Part shown: piece after piece, positions 25,968-34,861 of the stretch
How positions within the stretch are numbered: position 1 is the stretch's first letter
How the letters are laid out: each line of letters begins with the position of its first letter
From: JAFEDN01 sp963712715
GTDB taxonomy: Bacteria > Pseudomonadota > Gammaproteobacteria > Coxiellales > Coxiellaceae
NCBI GenBank assembly: GCA_963712715.1
Contig: CAVQJI010000034.1
Coordinates: 62,001-126,000 of the forward strand
Direction of reading: 5' to 3'
Length of the DNA stretch: 64,000 bases
The notes under the pieces: generated by a model
Database searches by the model: none
Told to the model about the DNA's origin: nothing
The model's input: the letters and a program-made list of their open reading frames with translations, nothing else
Position numbers and translations under genes: made by a program

Positions 25968-28900
25968 AACCATTAAAATATAATCACTCAGACGAAACCG
26001 CGTGCGTAGAGAACCTTTTGCGCACGCTGGATTTTTCTGCTGAAAAATCAAAGAAAGCAGAATTATTAGCGGCGGATTTGGTGAACAACGTCCGCCAGAA
26101 AATGCAGGGGGCTTCCGGGGTGGAAGCATTGATCGCACACTATGATCTTTCCACTCCCGAAGGCGTGATGCTGATGAACATCGCTGAAGCGTTATTGCGT
26201 ATCCCCGATAAACAGACCCGGGATATGCTGATTCGCGATAAATTGACCAAAGCCAACTGGCAGGAGCATCTGGGGAAAAGTCAATCCGGTTTTGTCAATC
26301 TGGTCACCAGGGGCCTGGCGCTGGGCAGCAAAGTTTTAAAAGGCCAGACTGTATGGAGCGAATCTCTGCAACGCTACGGAGAACCGGTGATTCGTAAAGC
26401 GGTGCGTCAGGCTGTGAAAATCATGGCTAATCAGTTTGTTATTGGCCGTACCATGGAAGAGGCCCTCAAGGCTTCGCAACCCGCACTCAAAAAAGGCTAT
26501 CTTTTTTCCTACGACATGCTGGGTGAAGTGGCGCGCACACAGGCGGATGCCGATCGTTACTTTCAGGCCTACCAGCAGGCCATTGCGAAATTGCCCGGTA
26601 ATGTAAAAAATAGCGGTATTTCGATAAAATTATCCGCGCTTTATCCCCGCTACACGTTTTCGCACCAAGAGTTGGCGGTACCGGCGTTAACGGAAAAATT
26701 ACATCAGTTAGCACTGCAGGCCCGCCAGGCCAACATCGGTTTAACTGTGGACGCTGAAGAAGCTGACCGCCTGAATATGTCTCTGGATATTTTTGCCGCC
26801 GTGTTTACTCATCCGGATTTTCAAAATTGGGATGGACTGGGAATGGCCGTGCAGGCCTATCAAAAACGCGCACTGCCCTTGATAGACTGGTTGATAGCGC
26901 TGGCGCGCAGACAGGGAAAACGCATCAACGTCCGGTTGGTGAAAGGCGCGTATTGGGATAGTGAAATTAAATTCGCGCAGGTGGGTGGTTTTAGCGATTA
27001 TCCGGTGTTCACGCGTAAATCGTCCACCGACCTCAGTTATTTGACTTGCGCCCAGCAAATGTTGTTCGCAGAGGACGCAATTTATCCACAGTTTGCCACC
27101 CATAACGCCTATTCCGTGGCGGCGATTTTGATGATGATGGAAAATACCATGGCTGAGCTATGATTTTGAATTTCAGAGCTTACAGGGTATGGGCCGGGCC
27201 CTGCACGATCAGCTCATCGAGCGGGGCATCGCCTGCCGGATCTATGCGCCTGTGGGAAGCCATGAAGATTTACTGCCTTACCTGGTTCGTCGCCTGCTGG
27301 AAAACGGCGCGAACAGCTCCTTCGTCAACCAGCTCGCCAATCCCAAAATCCCGGTCAATAAACTCATCATCAATCCGGTTGAACGGATAAAATCTTATGA
27401 CACGATCCCGAATCCCAAAATCCCTTTACCTAAGGATATTTTTGGGCCGGGCCGTCTGAATTCCGCCGGAACGGATCTCAGCGATGAGCACGAGTATCAA
27501 AAATTACAAAAAAGCATGCAGCCATTTCTGAATCATCTGTGGCAGGCGACGCCACTACGGCAACCGATGAATCATCGTCAGGCGGAATTATTGTTAAACC
27601 CTGCCGACCATCGGCAGGTGGTTGGACATGTTTTGTCCGCTACCAAAGCCGATGTAGAACAGGCGCTCCTGAATGCTGTTGCGGCTTTTCCATCGTGGAA
27701 TCAACGCACGGTTCGTCAGCGCGTGGATATTTTGCTCCACGCCGCCGAACTTTTAGAGAAAAATCGGGGCGAACTCGTTTGCCTGGCGGCTCGCGAAGCC
27801 GGAAAAACGTTAGCGGCAGGTATTGGTGAAGTCCGTGAAGCCGTTGATTATTGCCGTTACTACAGTCAGATCACGCTTAAAACGATGACGCCGCGCGACC
27901 AGAACGGCGCCACAGGCGAAAGCAATACATTACGTTTATCCGGCCGGGGTCCGCTGCTTTGTATCAGCCCGTGGAATTTTCCGGTCGCAATTTTTACCGG
28001 GCAGATAGTGGCCGCTCTCGTGACCGGTAATGTGGTAATCGCTAAACCCGCCGAACAGACGCCTTTGGCCGCGCAACGGATAGTCCGGTTATTCCATGAA
28101 GCGGGCGTTCCCGAATCGGCGCTGCAATTATTGCCGGGGAAGGGTGAAACCGTGGGCGCGGCGCTCACCGCGGATCCCCGCGTTCAGGGAGTATTATTCA
28201 CCGGTTCGACGGAAACCGCTAAACTGATTAACCAGACATTGGCCCAGCGCCCGGGCCCGATTGTGCCGCTGATCGCGGAAACCGGCGGAATCAATGCGAT
28301 GATCGCCGATTCTTCGGCTCTTCCCGAGCAGGTAGTCAATGACGCTATTATTTCTGCATTTGACAGCGCCGGCCAACGCTGTTCCGCATTGCGCGTGCTC
28401 TTTGTGCAGGAAGAAATTGCCGATAAAGTGTTGACCATGCTGCAGGGCGCCATGGCAGAATTAGTGGTCGGCGATCCACTGGATTTAAAAACCGATGTAG
28501 GCCCCGTGATTGACGCGGATGCCCGGAAAATGCTGCTTTCCCACGCTGAAAAAATGTCCAGACAGGCCAGGCTTATTTATCGGGTAAAACTTCCCGAAGA
28601 AACGGTTGACGGTCTCTTTATAGCGCCGCAAGCCTACGAACTTCCTGATCTTGGCCTGTTACGGCAGGAAGTATTTGGGTCAATTTTGCACGTAATTCGG
28701 TACGCCAGGGAGCAGTTGCCCGAGGTCGTCCGCTCGATTAATGATTTGGGGTATGGGTTAACTTTTGGCATCCAGAGCCGCATCGACAGTACGATTGATT
28801 ATTTACAAAGACACATTCAGGCGGGCAATATTTATGTTAACCGTAATATGATTGGCGCTGTGGTAGGCGTTCAGCCTTTTGGCGGCAACCGGCTTTCCGG

Positions 28901-29018
28901 CACCGGGCCCAAGGCGGGCGGGCCGCATTACTTAATCCGGTTATGCAATGAAAGCGCTTTAACCATCAACACCACCGCGACCGGCGGCAATCCAACATTG
29001 ATGAGCCTGGAAGATTAA
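25964..29018 (+). pseudogene. putA: Bifunctional proline dehydrogenase / P5C dehydrogenase, one frameshift
   Basis: Oxidises proline to glutamate at the membrane/cytoplasm boundary. Frame one (25964-27163) carries the PutA helical domain and the FAD barrel (RLVKGAYWDSEIK, FATHNAYSV). At about 27150-27165 the frame changes: the expected SYDFEFQSLQGMGRALHDQL continues in the next frame, which runs to 29018 with the aldehyde dehydrogenase half (catalytic Cys in AGQRCSALR, Glu in AETGGINAM). Total about 1018 codons, a short PutA that lacks the N-terminal ribbon-helix-helix repressor domain and the C-terminal extension of the E. coli protein. One indel may be a sequencing error. Confidence 0.9.
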
Positions 29019-29019
29019 C

Positions 29020-29826
29020 TTAAATGTATTTCTCTAATAACTGCGCTTCACTGTTGCGGCGTGACGCGTAGGTCTTAAATGTGCGCAGTTGCTTGCTGGC
29101 CTTGTGCCAATCCTGTGTTACGAATGCGTTCCATAGTGTCTTTTGATGACTTTGGTGCATGAAATAAGGCCCACATTGATAGGCATAAGAAAACAGCGCC
29201 GTTTGCGCCGCTGGCGGCAATTCAAGAAAGGATTTCTTGCTGACCTGATCGTAATGTTTTACCAATGGCCTGAGCACACTGTTTGCGGATACTACATTTA
29301 ACTGTTCGAGATCATCCGGAGAAATGGTCAATGGATGTTTTTTTAAATACGATAAAGCCGCATATTTTTTAAGTCCCACGTAAGGCCGCAATTTATGCTT
29401 TAATTCATCACTAATGGCCATGCTATTGAACTCTTTCAGATCCAACTGCCCTAAATCGAAGCCATGGGCTATGGTGACACCGCTCTTGGTGGTTTTCACC
29501 AGAGGCACATAGCCTTTGAGATGAGAGCCTTCCATTGCGCGAATAAAATCCCGGTCTATTTGAGTATCTATAATAGAAATAGTCTCTTTACTATTGGTCT
29601 GTTGGGATGCTATGGAGCTGGAATGAGCGTGAGAATGATGATGAGGATGAGAATTGGAATGAGAATCAGAATGAGAATGAGAATGAGAATCAGAATTAGA
29701 ACGGGAATTAGAATTAGAACGGGAATGAAAATGAAAAAGACTGAATGCGTGAGCCTTTCCAATAAGTCCGAAAGGCCCCCAGGCCAAACAGGCAGCGATT
29801 GTAAAAAATACAGTTTTCTTACTCAT
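29020..29826 (-). CDS. Secreted pesticin/T4-lysozyme-like muramidase, copy 1, His/Ser-rich linker
   Basis: 268 aa. Signal peptide residues 1-27, cleaved after AHA. Residues about 30-70 are an imperfect Ser-His/Asn-rich repeat (SHSHSHSDSHSNSHPHHH). Residues 90-268 are a pesticin/T4-lysozyme-like domain: E in MEGSHLKGYVP, T and D in SGVTIAHGFDLGQ, matching the Glu-Thr-Asp pattern of that family, and the ending YASRRNSEAQLLEKY. It should cut peptidoglycan in the periplasm or outside the cell. Two further copies follow upstream on the same strand. It is convergent with putA, one base apart. Confidence 0.8.
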   Translation of the reverse strand: MSKKTVFFTIAACLAWGPFGLIGKAHAFSLFHFHSRSNSNSRSNSDSHSHSHSDSHSNSHPHHHSHAHSSSIASQQTNSKETISIIDTQIDRDFIRAMEGSHLKGYVPLVKTTKSGVTIAHGFDLGQLDLKEFNSMAISDELKHKLRPYVGLKKYAALSYLKKHPLTISPDDLEQLNVVSANSVLRPLVKHYDQVSKKSFLELPPAAQTALFSYAYQCGPYFMHQSHQKTLWNAFVTQDWHKASKQLRTFKTYASRRNSEAQLLEKYI

Positions 29827-29876
29827 AGTTCAGTTATTATACTACTGAACCCTTAAGAGATGATTAAAAAATACGT

Positions 29877-30752
29877 TTAAGCAATATGATCGAGCAGATG
29901 CGCTTCCTGGATGCGTCTCGAGGCGTACATTTTGTACGTTCGGAGGGTCGAGCTGGCCTTTTTCCAGTTTTGAGTGACGAAGTAATGCCACAACTGTTTA
30001 TTTGACGATCGGTGCATGAAACCGGGACCATTTTGATAAGCATATGAGAAAATCGCGGTCTGAGCCTCAGGAGGAAGCTTCGTAAACGACTGGCCACTGG
30101 CTTTCTCATAAGTTTTCACCAAAGGTTTGAGAATCTTATTAGCGGCGATCACGTTTAATTGCTTCAGTTCATCCGGTGTGATGCTCAAGGGATGCGACTT
30201 TAAGAAATTTTTGGCTCTAAAACTGGTCATGCCTACATAAGGGCGTAATTTAGCTTTTAAACCGGCTTCAATAGTTAGTTTATCAAATTCTGCCAGGTGC
30301 ATTTGCCCCAAATCAAAACCATCCGCAACGGTAACCCCGCTGTGCGTGGATCCTGCGAGGGGAACATAGGCTTTAAGAAGCGAACCTTCCACCTTGCGGA
30401 TAAATGAACTATCAATTCGAGTATCGGTGATACTGATACCCGCTTTAGCGGCTATCGCCGGTATTAACGTTGCTGTGGAAACGGAAGCGCTGGCAGTCGT
30501 TTTTTTGGAACCTACAGTTTCTTGTGCTGTCAAAGGCGTTGTTTCTTGTGCTGTCAAAGGCGTTGGCGGTGGCCTGGATTCATTTTTTAGGGAAGACTTG
30601 CTTGATTTGCTGCGGGAAGGTGTACTTCGCAGGTGATCTTTCATAAAAGTATGCACGTGCGCCACAGTTCCCCAGGAAAGAGCCATCGCGCCTGCGACGA
30701 GGACGTGGATAATGTGCTTTTTATAGTCGTAAGTACGTTTTTCTAATTTCAT
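29877..30752 (-). CDS. Pesticin/T4-lysozyme-like muramidase, copy 2
   Basis: About 291 aa if it starts at Met 17 of the longest frame (30752), ahead of a basic stretch and one hydrophobic segment (HIIHVLVAGAMALSWG) that is a signal anchor. An earlier ATG at 30800 is also possible. A Ser/Thr/Pro-rich linker with two copies of TPLTAQETT follows. The catalytic domain keeps E in VEGSLLKAYVPL, T and D in SGVTVADGFDLGQ, and the ending YASRRIQEAHLL. Closest relatives in the window are the genes on each side, so this is a tandem duplication. Confidence 0.8.
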   Translation of the reverse strand: MKLEKRTYDYKKHIIHVLVAGAMALSWGTVAHVHTFMKDHLRSTPSRSKSSKSSLKNESRPPPTPLTAQETTPLTAQETVGSKKTTASASVSTATLIPAIAAKAGISITDTRIDSSFIRKVEGSLLKAYVPLAGSTHSGVTVADGFDLGQMHLAEFDKLTIEAGLKAKLRPYVGMTSFRAKNFLKSHPLSITPDELKQLNVIAANKILKPLVKTYEKASGQSFTKLPPEAQTAIFSYAYQNGPGFMHRSSNKQLWHYFVTQNWKKASSTLRTYKMYASRRIQEAHLLDHIA

Positions 30753-30869
30753 CGTTTTCTCATCAATAAACTCTTTCCTATAATTGTACAATTCGTACAT
30801 TAAAGCAGGGTTAAATTTGAACTCTACTTTTAAAAAATTACATATTAAACAGCATCTTGCTTTAAAATA

Positions 30870-31793
30870 TTAATCTTTTTTGTCATTATAGGAGAGGTTA
30901 TTAATGAGTTGTGCCTCTTGACGCCGGCGGCTGGAATACTGCCTGGATCCGCGCAGGGTGGTGCTCACATCTTTCCAGTCCTGGGTCACGAAGTAATGCC
31001 AGAGTTTGGAGCCGCTGGGCTTTTTCATAAATTCCGGTCCATATTGATAAGCGTAAGAGAACAGCACAGTTTGTGCCTGTTTTGGCAACTGCGTGAATGA
31101 CGTTTTGCTGGCTTTATTGTAATTTTTCATCAGTGGTTGCAGAATTTTATTCATCGATATTTGATTTATTTCCAGTAATTCAGTCTGATTAATACTTAAG
31201 GGGTGGGATTTTAAAAATGCTACCGCATTAAATTTTTTCAGGCCGACATAGGGGCGCAGTTTATTTTTAAGTCCGGCGCTCAGCGGCAAATTATTAAATT
31301 CGTTCGGACGCATTTGCCCTAAATCAAAACCGGTGGCAATGGTGACCCCGCTTTTAGTTTTTCCCGGGAGTGGCACATAGCCTTTAAGCGCAGATCCTTC
31401 CATTTTGGCAATAAACTGACTGTCAATTTTAGGACTTTTTATGGAGGCCTTAACGGTCTTTTTAACACTCGTTTGAACGGATAAGGGTGCGGCAGCAGGA
31501 ACGGTTAATGCCGGTTTTTCAACAACCATCGCAGTGGCCATAACCGCCGTGTTTGAGGGCTTGAGGGTGACGGCTTTCAGAGTTTGAACCGAGGTTGGAG
31601 GCTGCTGCTCCGGGCTTCCGCTCTTAACCGAAACTGGCGCCGTTAATACTGCGGAAGTTCTTCGGCTTGAAACTTTACCATGTATCGGCAGCAGAAACGG
31701 TACGCTGATAGCACCCGCGATAATAGTGTAGATGAGGCTTTGATTATATGTCCTGTTCGTTTTCTTTCGTTTATCTCTATTTATATTACTCAT
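30870..31793 (-). CDS. Pesticin/T4-lysozyme-like muramidase, copy 3
   Basis: 307 aa. An N-terminal basic segment and hydrophobic segment (LIYTIIAGAISVPFLL) make a signal anchor. A Val/Thr/Pro-rich linker of about 100 residues leads to the catalytic domain: E in MEGSALKGYVPLPG, T and D in SGVTIATGFDLGQ, ending YSSRRRQEAQLI. The linker differs completely from the other two copies while the domain is conserved. Likely role is remodelling or attack on peptidoglycan. It is the most upstream of the three and may carry the promoter. Confidence 0.8.
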   Translation of the reverse strand: MSNINRDKRKKTNRTYNQSLIYTIIAGAISVPFLLPIHGKVSSRRTSAVLTAPVSVKSGSPEQQPPTSVQTLKAVTLKPSNTAVMATAMVVEKPALTVPAAAPLSVQTSVKKTVKASIKSPKIDSQFIAKMEGSALKGYVPLPGKTKSGVTIATGFDLGQMRPNEFNNLPLSAGLKNKLRPYVGLKKFNAVAFLKSHPLSINQTELLEINQISMNKILQPLMKNYNKASKTSFTQLPKQAQTVLFSYAYQYGPEFMKKPSGSKLWHYFVTQDWKDVSTTLRGSRQYSSRRRQEAQLINNLSYNDKKD

Positions 31794-31901
31794 TTTTCGA
31801 TACCTCTTAGGACGAATTTGAGTATATATTGTACGTATAGTACATTAAGAGAGTATTAAATATGATAAACTGGGTATGGAATTCAATTATTTGGAAAGTA
31901 A

Positions 31902-32056
31902 TACCGTTTCCATTTAGTTTTGACTGATTGGATTCGTCATTGCGAGCGTGAGTGAAGCAATCCAGTTCATACTTTGTAGAAACTCTGTACTGGATTGCTT
32001 CGCTCACGCTCGCAATGACTATTCTTGCAACCGGTCAGAATTAAATTGAAAAGGTA
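31902..32056. repeat. Palindromic repeat copy 3 (core 31935-32019) with outer arms
   Basis: The core is a variant of the common palindrome (GCGAGCGTGAGTGAAGCAAT). The outer arms 31902-31930 and 32028-32056 pair over 29 bases with six mismatches and are unique to this locus. It lies in the 336-bp gap between muramidase copy 3 and yccA. No gene is seen in that gap. Confidence 0.8.
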
Positions 32057-32129
32057 GTAGTAGGGCATAGACAGTTGAAGGGGTTTCCCCGCGGAATTCG
32101 AATCCTTTCGAGTGACCGCGGGTTGACTT

Positions 32130-32813
32130 CTAGTTGCGGTTATTACTCCCGCCGCTAAAAAAGCTCAGGATGCGCAACAGACTGACAAACAGATTAAAAA
32201 TGGCGATATAAAGACTGATGGTAGCCATAATATAATTACGTTCGCCGTTATGAATAATTTGGCTGGTGGTATACAGAATAAACGCGGATGAAATGATGGC
32301 AAAGGCTCCGGAAATAACGAGTTGAAGAACCGGCAGGTTAAAAAGCATCGCGCCCAGGCCAACCAAAAACGCAGTGATGATCGCTACCGTAATAAATCCG
32401 CCCAGATAGCTGAAGTCTTTGCGCGTAGTTAACACATAACCCGATAATCCCAGAAATATTAACCCCGTAGCCCCCAGGGAAGTGCCAATGATTTGCGCAC
32501 CATTGCTAAAGTTATGGATATAAAAATTCAGTATGGGCCCGAGCGTGTACCCCAAAAAACCCGTATATGCGAAAATTGCCAGAATCCCCCAGGCACTATT
32601 GCGAAGCCATACCGTCAGGAAATAGAGACCGAACATACCCACCAGCAAACCCACAAATCCAATCGGCGCTGCGTTGGAAAGAGTGGCATAAGCCGCGGTT
32701 CCTGCACTGAACAGGAGGGTCAAACTCAGTAAAAAATAAGTATTGCGCAGCACCCGGTTAACCGCTAAAACCGATTCCGAGCGGCCGGTAATGCTGACAG
32801 GATTGGAACGCAT
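32130..32813 (-). CDS. yccA: Bax inhibitor-1/YccA family membrane protein
   Basis: 227 aa, about seven membrane segments covering nearly the whole chain. The N-terminus VLAVNRVLRNTYFLLSLTL and the GLGAMLFNLPVLQL region are typical of bacterial YccA, which in E. coli binds and restrains the FtsH protease. An ATTTCTCC (AGGAGA on the coding strand) site precedes the start. It is transcribed away from tRNA-Ser. Confidence 0.9.
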   Translation of the reverse strand: MRSNPVSITGRSESVLAVNRVLRNTYFLLSLTLLFSAGTAAYATLSNAAPIGFVGLLVGMFGLYFLTVWLRNSAWGILAIFAYTGFLGYTLGPILNFYIHNFSNGAQIIGTSLGATGLIFLGLSGYVLTTRKDFSYLGGFITVAIITAFLVGLGAMLFNLPVLQLVISGAFAIISSAFILYTTSQIIHNGERNYIMATISLYIAIFNLFVSLLRILSFFSGGSNNRN

Positions 32814-32924
32814 ATCATTTCTCCTAAATTAGCTAATATTTATACAGCATGAATTATACCATAATTCCACCTGCCCTGTACAATAGGAATCTCTTTATCA
32901 GGATGTTACAATACCTGCCGCTCA

Positions 32925-33010
32925 GGAGAGGTGGCAGAGCGGTCTAATGCGGCGGTCTTGAAAACCGTTGAGGGTATCCCCCTCCCAGGGTTCGAATCCC
33001 TGCCTCTCCG
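32925..33010 (+). tRNA. tRNA-Ser (UGA)
   Basis: 86 bases. Acceptor stem GGAGAGG/CCTCTCC, anticodon loop CTTGAAA with anticodon TGA, long variable arm (TGAGGGTATCCCCCTCC), T-arm GGGTTCGAATCCC. No encoded CCA. uvrC starts 27 bases later. Confidence 0.96.
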
Positions 33011-33037
33011 ACATTTGCCTTTTTAATAGTTGTTTAT

Positions 33038-34851
33038 ATGTCAAATATTTCTCCGGATATTGTCAGGGATTTTCCCACCGGCCCGGGTGTTTATCAGATG
33101 TTAGCGCCGAAGGGAAAGTGATTTATGTCGGGAAAGCCCGTAATTTAAAGCGGCGGGTCAGCAGTTATTTCCGCTTGCGCCCGAATGACATAAAGACTGC
33201 CGTATTGATGTCGCAAGTCGCCGATATTCAAATTACCATCACTGCCAGCGAAACAGAGGCGTGCTGTTGGAGGCTAATCTTATCAAGGAGCATCGTCCCC
33301 GTTACAATATTTCCTATCGGGACGATAAATCTTACCCTTATTTATTTCTTTCCCTGGAGAAGATTTCCCGCGGCTGGATTTCCATCGCGGCGCGAAACGT
33401 TTGCGGGAGAGGTATTTTGGGCCGTTTCCCAGCGCGGCGCCGTCCGCGATAATTTGGCGCTCACGCAAAAGCTGTTTAAACTCCGTCAATGCAGCGATAA
33501 TTTTTTTCGCCACCGCAGCCGTCCCTGTCTGCAGTATCAAATTCAGCGTTGTACGGCCCCCTGCGTTAATTACGTTACCAAAGAAGCTTATGACGTGCAG
33601 GTGCAACACGCTTTATTATTTTTTGAAGGCAAAAATGAGGAAATTATTGCTGATTTAATGCGGAAAATGGAGCAGGCCTCCGATGTCCTGGAGTATGAAA
33701 AAGCCGCGGCTTACCGCGATGAAGTTGGATTGTTGCGCAAGGTCCAGGAACAGCAGGCCATGGTCAGCGAAACCGGAAATATTGACGTTATCGGCATCGC
33801 CACACAGGCAGACGAAGCCGCTGTCGTGATCATGTTTATTCGCAACGGCCGGGTGTTAGGTAATAAAGTTTTTTTTCCGAAAATGCTTTTATCAACGAGC
33901 CGGGAAGAAGTATTGTCTGCCTTTATCCCTCAATATTATTTAAATCCTCTACACGGCGAAGAGCCGATAGAGCGCATCGTGGTGAGTCAGACATTGGCCG
34001 ATAAGGACTGGATTCAGGAAGCCTTGCAGGAAATCTCAAGAGAAAAGTAGTACTGACCGATCGGAAGTTAAGCCTTTACGTCAATGGCAAAAGATGGTCG
34101 GACGCCGACGCCAGTTTTGCTCAGTCAACATCTTGCAAAGCACAATAAAGTCACTGCGCAACTGGAAGCATTGCAAAAAGCCTTGCATATAGCCAATCCG
34201 GTCAAGCGGATGGAATGTTTTGACATTAGCCACACGAGTGGTACAGCGGCCGTGGCATCCTGTCGTGGTATTCAATGATCAAGGCCCATTGTCCAGTGAT
34301 TACCGCGGCGATTCAATATCGGTGAAATTACTCCCGGAGATGATTACGCCGCGCTACGGCAGGCGTTGACGCGCCATTACACCCATTTAAAAGCAGAAGA
34401 AAAACCCTTGCCGGATTTGTTAATTATTGATGGCGGCCCCGGGCAACAAACAGGCTATAGATGTGCTGGAAGAATTACAGGTGAGTGGGGTAGGATTAAT
34501 GGCGGTGTCGAAAGGACCCTCCCGTAAACCAGGAGCTGGAGCAGCTTTGGCGGCCCGGCCGAAAAAAACGCGTTACGTTTACCCGAAAACCATCCGGCCT
34601 TGCATATCATCCAGATGATTCGGGATGAGGCCCATCGTTTTGCGATCACCTCTCACCGGAAAAGGCGCGCCAAGACCATGACGGTTTCTACTCTGGAATC
34701 CCTGCCCGGTATAGGCCCGAAACGCCGCCGTGACTTATTGCGGCACTTTGGCGGCCTGCAAAGTCTGCGCCAGGCCAGTGTCGCAGACTTAACGCGGGTG
34801 ACCGGAATCAATGAAGAACTGGCTAAACGGATATTTGACTATTTTCATTAA
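33038..34851 (+). pseudogene. uvrC: Excinuclease ABC subunit C, many frameshifts
   Basis: Normally makes both incisions in UvrABC nucleotide-excision repair. Starting at ATG 33038, the GIY-YIG domain (GVYQM, then VIYVGKARNLKRRVSSYF in another frame), the UVR segment (YEKAAAYRDEV), the RNase H-like stretches (ECFDISHT, LLIIDGG) and C-terminal helix-hairpin-helix (PGIGPKRRRDLL) can all be read, but only by switching frame at least seven times, roughly at 33100, 33258, 33362, 33440, 34045-34085, 34265, 34315 and after 34440. Residue conservation is high, so the gene is either freshly inactive or badly sequenced. It sits before pgsA as in E. coli. Confidence 0.88.
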
Positions 34852-34861
34852 TCCGCATATT

